From positions 1 through 64,000 of the forward strand of contig JAGNLA010000006.1 in the NCBI GenBank assembly GCA_017999835.1: a stretch of DNA of 64,000 nucleotides, written 5' to 3'. Positions 49,030-58,356 of the stretch are shown here, piece by piece (within the stretch, counting starts at the first letter, position 1; each line of letters begins with the position of its first letter). The stretch is from Caldisericia bacterium. GTDB taxonomy: Bacteria > Caldisericota > Caldisericia > JAAYUI01. The notes beneath the pieces were generated by a model. The model saw only the letters and a program-made list of their open reading frames with translations. It searched no databases and was not told the DNA's origin. The translations under genes and the position numbers were made by a program.

Positions 49030-52000
49030 ATGAGGCGATTATTTATCAAAATTGCGCTGGTGGCCATGATTGTTGGATTGTTTGCCCCAATCATGCCGCA
49101 AGTTATGGCTGCTCCGTCAACAATCACGTTGACAGCAACCCCTGGCTGCGGATATGTGTTGCTCAAATGGACAGACACCGATAGGGCTTATCAATTCGAA
49201 CCACAACTTGTGCTTGATGACGGTTCGACATATCCAATTGAGGATTTTCCACTTGTCGGGAAATATGAATACAAACACGAAGGTTTGACTGAAGGCAAGG
49301 AATATTGCTATGTAGTCGTCAGTCGAGACAAGGATGCCAACAAGATTGCCGAGAGCAACAAAGCATGCGCAACACCGGTGTGCAAGGAAGATTGCACCTG
49401 GAAATGCGGATGCTTCAAAGAATTGGTTGCAACCGCTGCAAACGTTGTAAAATTCTCTGAAGGCTGCAATGACAGCGTTACACCATCGTTGCTTAGTTTT
49501 CCACCGACCCTTGTTGACCAGCTTCATAGTTGGACTATCGAGCAGTACCTCAAGATTTGCAAGGAAAAGGGCGTCAACCCATGCGTTCGGGTGTGCGTTG
49601 GCCCAAACAACAACATTGTTGCCTGGAAAGCTGACATCGAGGGCAACGATTGCTGCAAGCCGCAGACTCCAACGCCTGTCATTGAATGCTTCTGCATAAA
49701 ACTCACTGAAATCGATTGTAACCAGGTCTTTGCTCGTGGTGTGGCAAGTGACGGCGCCCCATGGTGCATAGTTGGGTTAACCACCGCCCAGTGCAAGGAT
49801 TTGAAAGTCGGACTGTGCTACAAGGTTTGTGGCGAAGAAATCATTCCTGGTCCAACTGAAAAGTGGTCATGCAGAAGGATAAAAATCGGCACGATAACAC
49901 AGGCGCAATGCGATTGCAAATGCCTGTGCGTGAAAGTGTCAAAAATCCAGTGTCAGACTGCAGCAACCAATAACCCATTCCCGATTTTCTATGGCACTGA
50001 TGAAAACGGCAACGCCGTGACAGCTGTCATCCAGGACGCCACAATCACTGATCTTTCCGGCAATGTTGTAAAGTGTGAAGACATCAAACCAGAAACCTGC
50101 TGGAACCTTTGTGGGTTCTGGAGAGAAGCAGCTACTGGCGCTGCGCCTGTGTTTGTGGTGTTGCAGGCAGAGCAGGTTGATTGCGCCAAGTGCGTCAAGC
50201 AGTGCTGCGAATTCAGGATCAAACCAAAAGTAAACCTGCCTGAATGCGTAAACCCTGGGCAACAGTTCTCTTTCTATTTTGATCTGGAAAGCTATTGTGA
50301 CTCAAGAATAACTTTCGACATGGTAATAGTGAACAACACGCCTGGCCTGACTGCTACCGTGTCTCCGACATCTGTCACTACTCCTGCTTATGTACCGCCA
50401 AATCCTGGAGTGGCCGGAGTGTATGTGACCGGAACAGTGCCAACCGCATGTGAAAAGTTGGAGTTGATTTTGCAGGCATGGCCAAAAGACAGCAAGTGCA
50501 ATATGGTTGAGTACAAGATTTCCATACCATGCTGCAACACCTGCTGCAAGTATGATGTTAAACTAAAAGGCACGTTGCCTGAATGTGTCAAGCCAGGCGA
50601 AAAATATGTTCTTACATATGAAATATACAACTATTGCGCAAATCCGATAAACTTCAGCATGGCTTACACCATCCAATCAGGTGGTGTGTCACCGATTGTT
50701 GACCCGATGATGCTGACAGTCCCAGCAGGAACGCTTGCCCCAGGCGTTGCAACCTTTACAGCCACAGTCACGGCTCCAACCAATTGCACTGGAGAGATAG
50801 CCTTTACGCTCATTGTTAACCCCAACAACATGCCAAACTGTCCAAAGAAGGAGATACCTGTAAAGCTCAAATGCTGTGGCACATGTTGCCAGTTTGAGAT
50901 AAAAAAACTTACAGAAATTCCAACCTGTCTGGATGCTGGAAAAAAAGTAACAGTAAGATACAGGCTATATAACACCTGCAATCCTTGCACGCCAATACCT
51001 TATATCATCGTGCCAAGCACAAACGTTACGGTTAATTCGGCAACCAGTGGCACCATCCCATGCGGCAACACAAACTATGTTGATATCAGCGTGACTTTCA
51101 CCATGCCAAAGCCCTGCAAGGAAACAACATTCATGTTTGTCATCTCTGCCTGTGGAAAACGTACTCCTGTTCAGGTCAAGATTCCTTGCTGCAATCCTTG
51201 CTGCAAGCTTGAAGTCAAACGCATGACCGACTTGCCAAAGTGTCTTGATGCTGGCCAGAAGACAACTATCCGTTACAGAATCTACAACCTCTGCGATCCT
51301 TGCAAACCAATTCCAATCAAGATTTATCCGGGAACTGGAGTAACCATAAATACCCCTTCAGGTGGGGCAGGAACGGTTCCATGCAAACCGAATTACCTTG
51401 ACGTAAGCGTTACTTTCACAATGCCAAAGCCTTGTAAGGACACCGTCTTCCAGTTCAAGGTTGTTGCATGTGACAAAACCACTCTTGTTGAAGCCAAAAT
51501 CCCTTGCTGCACAGTGACGTGCTGCGACTACACGGTCAAGATGACGTCGAATTTGCCAGAGTGTCTCAAACTTGGCCAAAAGTACGATCTGAAATTCGAA
51601 ATCTGTAATAAATGTTCGACAGCGACAACTCTTGCCTTGAGCAGATGCCCTGGAACAACAGGGCTGACTGTTTCCCCGGCAACGCTCAACCTTGGCCCGT
51701 CTGGATCGAAATCAGCATGCATGACTGTGACAGTTACCATCTGGGCTGACGAAAACACATGCAAACAAAACAATGGTGTTATTGAGTTCTGTCTGATGAC
51801 CAAGGTTGTAACTCCAAAAGATTGTGGTGATGGCAGCATAAAATATACAAAGTTCAGAGCAATGTGCTGCGACTATGAAAGGAAGAACTGCTGCCAGTTT
51901 GAAATCACGCCACTCAACTCGCCACCGTCAGAGCTTGCGCCAGGTGAGACATTCATGGTCAAATATCAGGTGTCAAACAAGGGAGACAGGGCCACATGTG

Positions 52001-52716
52001 CTCCGCTGAACATGTTCATAAAAAATATTCAACCAGTAGATGCCATCGTTATTTCACCGATGACTTTCACTATTGCAGCTGGCGGGATGGTCAACCTTGA
52101 TGCGAAGATAATCATGCCTGATTGTACGTCTGATACAGTTACGTTTAGTTTCGAGATATGGTTTGAAGGGTGCGAGAAACCTGCCATTGTCAAATTTGAT
52201 GTTGCCTGTACACAAGGATGCAAGCTCAACCTGATGTACAAGATAAACGTCAAGCAGTATTGGAAAAACGGTGAGTTTGTCGAGGACATGCCAGTTACGC
52301 CTGTAATCAGGTCTGACATGAATGACAGATCGTTCCTGGTTATCAGATATGTTACAAAACATGTGGGTGCCACACTTAGTTATGATTCAGCTCAAAAAAT
52401 GGTCACCATTGTCACCAAGTTTGGTAAAAAGATTGTGCTCTGGATTGGCAACAGCAAGGCTCAGGTCGATGGAAAGGAAGTGGATATCGACCCGACAGAC
52501 ACCAAGAAGACCGTCAAACCATTTATCAGTGGTCAGGGTTACACCATGCTTCCGCTGAGATTTGTTTCGACCCATCTTGGGGCGCTTCAGGTCAAGTGGC
52601 ATGGCGATACCCAGATAGCAGAGCTGATTTTTGACTGTAACACAGCAACTGACACGGCCGTACCAGCAACAAGACCAGGAAATGCTGTTAACAGATGGGA
52701 TTGTGTAGCCCAATAA
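49030..52716 (+). CDS. Giant secreted Cys-rich modular protein with C-terminal stalk domain
   Basis: 1228 residues; TTGGAGGTG precedes the ATG. A signal peptide (1-27) is followed by an FN3-like domain (about 30-115), a CxWxCGC module (about 122-210) and OB-like Cys modules (about 215-385). Six repeats then start near 391, 504, 618, 723, 830 and 953, each with CC(E/K/Q/D)(F/Y/L)xV/I, usually P-x-C-(L/V)-x-(P/A)-G about 12 residues on, and then Y-x-(L/I)-x-N-x-C. A stalk domain closes the protein (about 1066-1205: SFLVIRYVTKHVGATLSYD, GYTMLPLRFVSTHLGAL). It lacks an LPxTG or lipobox anchor. A strong terminator follows, so this gene ends its unit. Confidence 0.85.
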   Translation: MRRLFIKIALVAMIVGLFAPIMPQVMAAPSTITLTATPGCGYVLLKWTDTDRAYQFEPQLVLDDGSTYPIEDFPLVGKYEYKHEGLTEGKEYCYVVVSRDKDANKIAESNKACATPVCKEDCTWKCGCFKELVATAANVVKFSEGCNDSVTPSLLSFPPTLVDQLHSWTIEQYLKICKEKGVNPCVRVCVGPNNNIVAWKADIEGNDCCKPQTPTPVIECFCIKLTEIDCNQVFARGVASDGAPWCIVGLTTAQCKDLKVGLCYKVCGEEIIPGPTEKWSCRRIKIGTITQAQCDCKCLCVKVSKIQCQTAATNNPFPIFYGTDENGNAVTAVIQDATITDLSGNVVKCEDIKPETCWNLCGFWREAATGAAPVFVVLQAEQVDCAKCVKQCCEFRIKPKVNLPECVNPGQQFSFYFDLESYCDSRITFDMVIVNNTPGLTATVSPTSVTTPAYVPPNPGVAGVYVTGTVPTACEKLELILQAWPKDSKCNMVEYKISIPCCNTCCKYDVKLKGTLPECVKPGEKYVLTYEIYNYCANPINFSMAYTIQSGGVSPIVDPMMLTVPAGTLAPGVATFTATVTAPTNCTGEIAFTLIVNPNNMPNCPKKEIPVKLKCCGTCCQFEIKKLTEIPTCLDAGKKVTVRYRLYNTCNPCTPIPYIIVPSTNVTVNSATSGTIPCGNTNYVDISVTFTMPKPCKETTFMFVISACGKRTPVQVKIPCCNPCCKLEVKRMTDLPKCLDAGQKTTIRYRIYNLCDPCKPIPIKIYPGTGVTINTPSGGAGTVPCKPNYLDVSVTFTMPKPCKDTVFQFKVVACDKTTLVEAKIPCCTVTCCDYTVKMTSNLPECLKLGQKYDLKFEICNKCSTATTLALSRCPGTTGLTVSPATLNLGPSGSKSACMTVTVTIWADENTCKQNNGVIEFCLMTKVVTPKDCGDGSIKYTKFRAMCCDYERKNCCQFEITPLNSPPSELAPGETFMVKYQVSNKGDRATCAPLNMFIKNIQPVDAIVISPMTFTIAAGGMVNLDAKIIMPDCTSDTVTFSFEIWFEGCEKPAIVKFDVACTQGCKLNLMYKINVKQYWKNGEFVEDMPVTPVIRSDMNDRSFLVIRYVTKHVGATLSYDSAQKMVTIVTKFGKKIVLWIGNSKAQVDGKEVDIDPTDTKKTVKPFISGQGYTMLPLRFVSTHLGALQVKWHGDTQIAELIFDCNTATDTAVPATRPGNAVNRWDCVAQ

Positions 52717-52734
52717 GTCAAAACGTAACTCAAC

Positions 52735-52766
52735 AAAAAACCGCACCTTTACGGTGCGGTTTTTTT
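52735..52766. terminator. Bidirectional rho-independent terminator
   Basis: AAAAAACCGCACC (52735-52747) pairs with GGTGCGGTTTTTT (52753-52765) over a 5-base loop. It separates the giant Cys-rich gene from the convergent Fpg/Nei-like gene. Confidence 0.9.
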
Positions 52767-52781
52767 GATGTCGATGCAGAG

Positions 52782-53612
52782 TTATTTGATCTTTTGGCAG
52801 CTTGGGCAGAAGTAACAATTCCCGCCAAGCCAGGCGATCCGCTCAATCGGCGTACCGCAGTTTGGGCATGGAGCGCCAAGGTTTTTTGCGTTCATGATGG
52901 CGTTGTAGCCACCAGGATTGCCGAAGATGTCGGTTTCGGTGTCTCTGCCGCCAAGCTCGCACGCGCAGGAGACCACTTTTGCTGTCGCCTTGTGAAGGTT
53001 TGAAATATCCTCGGCACTCATGCTTTTGATTTTTGTTTTTGAGTGGAGCTTGGCTTCAAAAAGGATTTCCTGACACATACCGTTACCGACACCGGAGATT
53101 CCAGGTTCTGAAACCAGAAAGTACTTTATGCTTGGGTTTTTTGGTTCAGCTTCAAACAAGGCTTTAAAATTTTCAAGCGTGAAATCCTTTACCAGCGGAT
53201 CGAGTCGTTTCCTTGAGAGAAAGGCGTTTTTTTCAATCTCTTCTTTTGCGTAAAGTGACACAAAACCCCAGCCTGATATTGAAACCGACAGGAAACGCCC
53301 ATCGTCAAAACCGAGCAGGAGCTGGTGTTTTTTTGGAATTGTGCTTTTATCGTTGTGGAGCAGGATTTTCTCCCCACCTTCACCAAGCACGAATATCAAT
53401 CCATTGTCCAACTGGGTAAATATCAGGCAATGATGGTTGTAAGTTTTTTGGAATGTTGCGCCTGTAAACTGTTTTTCAAACTCCCCGGGCTCGCGGTTGT
53501 ACATGGCAAACTTGTGCGGTGAGTTGCCTCGAGTGCACGAAGCAACTTTCTTTCCTGACAGTTCCTTGTCTATTTGCCTGGCAATCGTGAAAGCCTCGGG
53601 GTATTCGATCAT
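52782..53612 (-). CDS. Fpg/Nei-family protein lacking the N-terminal proline nucleophile
   Basis: 276 residues. It starts MIEYPEAFTIARQI where canonical Fpg/Nei start M-P-E; here residue 2 is Ile and E3 is kept. Domain order is normal: N-terminal beta-sandwich, helix-two-turn-helix (SEPGISGVGNGMCQEILFEAKLH), then a C-terminal zinc finger (CPNCGTP...CYFCPSCQ). GGRDTETDIFGNPGGYNAIM is intact. Proteins beginning MIE-PEA are often named endonuclease VIII or Fpg-like, but without Pro2 base excision chemistry is uncertain. Its start overlaps the stop of the upstream membrane protein gene (TAATGA), so translation is coupled. Confidence 0.88.
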   Translation of the reverse strand: MIEYPEAFTIARQIDKELSGKKVASCTRGNSPHKFAMYNREPGEFEKQFTGATFQKTYNHHCLIFTQLDNGLIFVLGEGGEKILLHNDKSTIPKKHQLLLGFDDGRFLSVSISGWGFVSLYAKEEIEKNAFLSRKRLDPLVKDFTLENFKALFEAEPKNPSIKYFLVSEPGISGVGNGMCQEILFEAKLHSKTKIKSMSAEDISNLHKATAKVVSCACELGGRDTETDIFGNPGGYNAIMNAKNLGAPCPNCGTPIERIAWLGGNCYFCPSCQKIK

Positions 53613-54385
53613 TATTCAGAAATCTCACAGTCAGCGATGCCGGCAGCTGTCGTCAGGAATCCGGCAATCCAGAGTACCTGGATTGGATGGAAAATGGAGA
53701 TGCTTTCTACAAAAGGCATCCAGACGTAGTATTCGTAGACTGCAATGAAAAAACCACCGATGGCAATCATTCTGAACGGTCTGCCCATCCTGCCGGTACT
53801 AAACAGGAACACAAGCCTGATTGTGGCAACAAAAATCAGCAGTATCATTACGTCATAGACTGCGCATGTGATAATCTCTGCAGTAGAAAGTTTTGATGGT
53901 AAGAGCAGGAAAATCAGGATTGTAGCAATAACTAATGCTGCAATTATGGCAAGATACCAGATGAGACCTGATTTGGACATCTTTGCGCCAAGTTTGTTTG
54001 GGAATGTTAGCAATGCCAGTGCGACCAACACTGCACCCAAAGCAAAGAAAACAGATGCTATTGAAAAAGTGCTTGCGTCATTGCCCTGCATTCTCATCAG
54101 AAGTTCAAGCGTTGCTCCAACTGTCAGCAGAAGGCAGCCAAAACTGATAAGGATAACAGGGGTTTTAACTGATTTTAAAATGTTGCCAAAGAAACCATAC
54201 CATGCTCCAACAATAAAGGCCAAGAACGTTGCAAGAACCTTAAGTCCTTCAGCCCAGGGAGCCCAAAGCAAATTTGTGTTCCACGGGGCTTGATAGACGC
54301 CAGGCGGGTTTGGGATCATAAATAAAACTAGGCAAATCAGTGACACAGCAATAATCAATATCGTCGACCATTTCAATCTATCCAT
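53612..54385 (-). CDS. Multi-pass membrane protein, unknown function
   Basis: 257 residues with seven or eight hydrophobic segments; AGAGGG before ATG 54385. No recognised transporter motif. It has a few conserved-looking charged spots (TGRMGRPFRM). Translationally coupled to the Fpg/Nei-like gene. Confidence 0.65.
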   Translation of the reverse strand: MDRLKWSTILIIAVSLICLVLFMIPNPPGVYQAPWNTNLLWAPWAEGLKVLATFLAFIVGAWYGFFGNILKSVKTPVILISFGCLLLTVGATLELLMRMQGNDASTFSIASVFFALGAVLVALALLTFPNKLGAKMSKSGLIWYLAIIAALVIATILIFLLLPSKLSTAEIITCAVYDVMILLIFVATIRLVFLFSTGRMGRPFRMIAIGGFFIAVYEYYVWMPFVESISIFHPIQVLWIAGFLTTAAGIADCEISE

Positions 54386-54507
54386 TGTTACCCTCTTTTC
54401 AACTCGATGATAAATATAACAGTGGAATTTAAGAAAATCAATCGTCTGTGAACATTGATTTCGCTTTTTGTGTACTGGATTTGATTTAATATCAGCGTTA
54501 ACAGAAA

Positions 54508-56046
54508 TTAATATTGGCTAATGATTCTTTTAACCGAAAATACATAATCATTTATTTTGAACACAACATACATTTTATCAAGATAAAGTATGGTGCAGTC
54601 AGCATCATTCCAGAAAACAGTCTTCAAGCCAGTGTCATGGTTGATCAGTTCATTTTCGCCGATTTTTGGATTTGAGCAAAGGATGCCGAAAGCTCCAAAC
54701 TTTTCTATGTCCCAACCCTTGCGATTCCATAAGGATTTGCCGTCGAAAAACTGTGTTGAATCCTTAACAAAAATTCCATCCGGGAAGTTTATGTCACCTT
54801 GCCCTTCGAGGGCAAGCTCCTGAGCGGTTTCAGTTGCACCACTTTGCAAGTCTATTATTTGGGAAACTTTGTTTTCAAGTTCAAAATAAATTCTACCGTC
54901 AGAATACTTATGGCAGCTTGCGTTTGATGGGATTGAGGCCTTAACACTCCACTTTGTTTTTCCACTTGCAACCAGTTTTTCACCATCAAGCTTGAGAAAC
55001 CAACCATCGACCGACCATTGCCAGCCAGTCATGGAGTTGGCAGGTTTCATATCCATGGTGAAGGCTTTTTTGCCGGTTACGAGAAAGTCACCGGATTTAG
55101 TGATTGGTTTGTTTGTTGAGATCGAGGTTTTCTTATTTGTTCCGTCAAAATCCGCAATGTTGATGAAACCTTGGCTGTCAACCCAGTAGACTTTTTTGTT
55201 TGATGTGAAAGCTCTAAGGCTAGAGTTGATGTCTGGCGCATTAGCCGATATTTCGTTGTTACCGTCTTTGAAATACAGCTTTGTATTATCAGCAACAATG
55301 CTGGTTTTACCATCGAAATCTATAAAGTTACCTTTGTGGAACCATATAGAATTGCCAACTGCTTGCGCAACTGTGTGGATGGTGTTTGCCCCCTTTGAAA
55401 CTGTTTGTGTCCCCAAAAAAATGTGAATCAGACCGCTTGATTGCATCTGGCTAACGTAGGCGCCATCAATTCTTGCTTCAGCCTTGCCCTGCTTAAGTTT
55501 GATGCTCATCGGGAGTCTGCCTGTCGCCAATTCTTCACCATTTTGAACAATAGTTACCGGCAAGCCTCTTGGACCGTCGATGAAAGTGTCGTTCTCCAAA
55601 CTAATGTTGTTGATCTTGCCTGGCTCGATTGCCACCGGCATTGGGTCTGTGCCTGGTTTTGCCACGCTCCAGGACTTGTGGGGTTCGATTTTGGTGATAA
55701 AAACACCTGGCAAACTACCCCTAATGCCAGATGGGTCTGACAGTTTGTAGCCCTGACCATCGATGAACACAACTGTGAATGTTTCGTCTTTTTCCGGCAG
55801 GATGAGTTTCCCGTTGGCGTCTATCTTTAAAACCAGAGCGCAGACCTGCTCTGACTTGTCCTTGATGGTGACATCGTAGATTGCTTCAAAACTGTCGCTT
55901 TTTATTTTGCTGGCTTTGACAAAACCCGGAATGGAATTGAATTCCTCAGGTATGCTTCTGGATCCTGTAAAGATGATGATTGCAACAACTGAAACAACAA
56001 CGGCGATGGAAGCGATGAGCCAAATGAGCCTTGTCTTTTTTGTCAT
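54508..56046 (-). CDS. Membrane-anchored beta-rich protein, unknown function
   Basis: 512 residues from ATG 56046. A single N-terminal membrane segment (about 7-27) is followed by an extracytoplasmic domain rich in short beta strands and SDGKIYFE-, DFDGK-, DGEKLVASGK-type turns, suggestive of a beta-propeller. It resembles the ectodomain style of the zinc-ribbon paralogs at 9888-13715 but has no zinc ribbon. A TATAAT 6 bases before the ATG (56053-56058 on the minus strand) and no SD suggest a leaderless mRNA. Confidence 0.65.
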   Translation of the reverse strand: MTKKTRLIWLIASIAVVVSVVAIIIFTGSRSIPEEFNSIPGFVKASKIKSDSFEAIYDVTIKDKSEQVCALVLKIDANGKLILPEKDETFTVVFIDGQGYKLSDPSGIRGSLPGVFITKIEPHKSWSVAKPGTDPMPVAIEPGKINNISLENDTFIDGPRGLPVTIVQNGEELATGRLPMSIKLKQGKAEARIDGAYVSQMQSSGLIHIFLGTQTVSKGANTIHTVAQAVGNSIWFHKGNFIDFDGKTSIVADNTKLYFKDGNNEISANAPDINSSLRAFTSNKKVYWVDSQGFINIADFDGTNKKTSISTNKPITKSGDFLVTGKKAFTMDMKPANSMTGWQWSVDGWFLKLDGEKLVASGKTKWSVKASIPSNASCHKYSDGRIYFELENKVSQIIDLQSGATETAQELALEGQGDINFPDGIFVKDSTQFFDGKSLWNRKGWDIEKFGAFGILCSNPKIGENELINHDTGLKTVFWNDADCTILYLDKMYVVFKINDYVFSVKRIISQY

Positions 56047-56052
56047 GTGGAA

Positions 56053-56090
56053 ATTATATACTTTTCAACAACCGATTAAACTGCTATATT
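56053..56090. promoter_or_regulatory. Interleaved divergent promoters, both leaderless
   Basis: Minus strand -10 TATAAT at 56053-56058, 6 bases before ATG 56046. Plus strand -10 TATATT at 56085-56090, 7 bases before ATG 56098. Only 51 bases separate the two ATGs, so the -35 of each must fall between the two -10 boxes (TTTTCA 56062-56067 for plus; TTTAAT, complement of 56075-56080, for minus) and the promoters must compete. Confidence 0.55.
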
Positions 56091-56097
56091 TTAACCC

Positions 56098-56922
56098 ATG
56101 CCAGAATTAGGTCAGATGATAGGTCAGGGAACATCGGGACAGGTTTATCGCTACGGTGAGGACACAGTGCTAAAGCTTTTCTATCCTGAGATTCCGCCGG
56201 AAAACATTGGCTTTGAAGCCAGAATCACCAGCTATGTCAATCAAGCCGGACTCCCTGCAGCCAAGGTTTATGACATCATCGAACATCAGGGGCGAACAGG
56301 CATTGTCTACCAGAATCTTGAGGGCAAGGCGCTTCTTAGAATTCTTGGTCATCAGGTGCATAGAATGTTTTATTGGTCAAAGGTGCTGGCAAAGCTTCAT
56401 ATCCAGATGCACAGATGCCCACCGCCAAAAGACCTTGGTCACCAGAAACCGCTGTTTGCTGACTGGATAGTGGCTGCAAGCGGACTTGACACAAAAACAA
56501 AAGACAAGGTCTTAAAATATCTGGACTTAATGCCATCCGGAACCCAGCTGTGCCACAACGATCTTCAGCCTGACAATATCGTGTTGACCCCTGCCGGGCT
56601 GGTGGTAATAGATTGGACGTACACCCGTGTTGGTGATGCTTTGGCCGACGCAGCCTACACCATGCTCATGCTCCAGATAGGCGAATTACCGGAGGGAACT
56701 GGCGGTCAAAATGGTATTGCCCTGGGACGTATGCTGTTTTCTAGATTGTATGCCAGGGATTATTTGAGAGAGTCTGGAACAGGAACGTTGCCGGAAATGC
56801 TCAAGTGGAGAATGCCACTTGCAGCCGCAAGGCTCATCTATAAATTCCCGAAAGAGAAGCAACCCTGCATAAACATTGTTCATAGTGAGATAAAGAAGAT
56901 GGAGAAGCGGGGAGTTATCTAG
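56098..56922 (+). CDS. APH/choline-kinase-like phosphotransferase
   Basis: 274 residues with a small-molecule kinase fold. The N-lobe has GQGTSGQVYRYGEDTVLKLF (nucleotide loop and Lys). The C-lobe has LCHNDLQPDNIVLT (catalytic D155, N160) and VIDWTY (metal-binding D172), as in aminoglycoside phosphotransferase and choline/ethanolamine kinase families. The substrate cannot be assigned and antibiotic resistance need not be involved. No Shine-Dalgarno; probably leaderless. A strong terminator follows. Confidence 0.85.
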   Translation: MPELGQMIGQGTSGQVYRYGEDTVLKLFYPEIPPENIGFEARITSYVNQAGLPAAKVYDIIEHQGRTGIVYQNLEGKALLRILGHQVHRMFYWSKVLAKLHIQMHRCPPPKDLGHQKPLFADWIVAASGLDTKTKDKVLKYLDLMPSGTQLCHNDLQPDNIVLTPAGLVVIDWTYTRVGDALADAAYTMLMLQIGELPEGTGGQNGIALGRMLFSRLYARDYLRESGTGTLPEMLKWRMPLAAARLIYKFPKEKQPCINIVHSEIKKMEKRGVI

Positions 56923-56936
56923 TTTCTACTTTTTAA

Positions 56937-56979
56937 AAAAACAAAAACCGCAGCCTTCAAAAGCTGCGGTTTTTGTTTT
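56937..56979. terminator. Bidirectional rho-independent terminator
   Basis: AAAACAAAAACCGCAGC pairs with GCTGCGGTTTTTGTTTT over an 8-base loop. It lies between the kinase gene and the convergent ammonium transporter gene. Confidence 0.9.
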
Positions 56980-56990
56980 CTATGAGAAAA

Positions 56991-58216
56991 TCAGATGTAG
57001 GCTACTTCGCCGTGTTCTGAGTCGTCGAGACCAATGTCCTGTTCGTTTTCGTTTGTCCTGACCCTTGTGAATTTGTTAATAACCCACAGACAGGCATAGG
57101 TGAAGATGAATGACCAGACGAGAGCGATCATCACTGAGCCAATCATCTTTCCAAGGAAGATCATCGATCCGCCGAATAACAAACCGGTTTGTTCCGCTGT
57201 AACGATTGGGTTTGCAAGTGGGGTTGCAAACAAAGCTGTCATGATGACGCCTGTGAAACCACCCATGCCATGAACTCCCCATACGTCGAGAGCGTCGTCC
57301 CAACCAAGCTTGTTCTTGAGGTTGACGCAAAGGTAACAGACGATTGATGCTACAGCGCCGATAATGACCGATGCCCATAAAGGCACGTAACCAGCCGCAG
57401 GCGTGATGGCAACCAAACCGGCCACAGCGCCTGTGAGCAAGCCAACGAATTTCGGCTTCTTCTCAAAGATCCACGCTATGATGAGCCAGACAACGGCAGC
57501 AACAGATGCTGCAATGTCGGTGTTGAGGAATGCAAGGCCAGTGATAGAGTTGACTGCGAGTTCCGAGCCAGCATTGAAACCATACCAGCCAAACCAGAGG
57601 AGTCCTGTTCCGAGGGCAACAAGAGGGATGCTGTGTGGTTTGTGGTCAATCTTTTTGCGTTTACCAACAAAGAATACGGATGCAAGAGCACCAAAGCCGG
57701 CTGTTGCGTGGACAACTGTTCCACCTGCAAAGTCGAGAACGCCCCACTGTGAGAACAATCCGCCGCCCCAAACCATGTGGCAAATTGGGAAATAAACAAA
57801 GAACAGCCAGAAGGTGAGGAATGTAAGGTACGGGCCAAATCTGATTCTGTTGGCAAAAGCTCCAGTGATCAGTGCCGGTGTGATGATGGCAAACATCATC
57901 TGGTAGGCAACGAAAATAATCAGTGGAAGCTGTGGATTTGCCGGTGTGGCTGCCGTCAGTGTGATTCCGTTGAAGAACGACATCCTCAGATTCCGCCGAT
58001 GTCACCTGAGAAACAAAGTGAGTAACCGACAAGGAACCAGATGAGTGTAGTCCAGCCCATCGAAATGAAGCTCTGTGTCATGATGGCAAGAACGTTCTTT
58101 CTGCTGACTAGTCCACCGTAGAAAAAGGCCAGTCCTGGTGTCATGAGCATTACCAGACTGGTGCAGATGAGCATGAATGCAATTGTACCAGTATCAAAAC
58201 CTGCTGCTATTGGCAT
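56991..58216 (-). pseudogene. amt: Ammonium transporter, frameshifted
   Basis: Two abutting frames on the minus strand (57986-58216 and 56991-57983) together encode an Amt protein of about 408 residues. The first gives the N-terminal two membrane segments (PGLAFFYGGLVSRKNVLAIM) and ends GDIGGI then stop. The second gives the rest (QMMFAIITPALITGAFANR, FAGGTVVHATAGFGAL with the first pore His, WGVHGMGGFTGVIM with the second). One base added near 57988-57995, in a GGAA context, restores continuity. GGAGA precedes ATG 58216. It takes up ammonium; no glnB/glnK gene is adjacent. Either a sequencing error or a real break. Confidence 0.9.
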
Positions 58217-58356
58217 TTGTCAAAAATCTCCTTCGTTTGGATTTGAAATATTAGTTGCATTTTAGTCCAAAAAGTTACAAACGCAAATTTTTAGCTATTA
58301 CTAATTTTTGTATCAGTAATTATTAGCAAATAAACGTTTGTTTGTTGACTATAATA

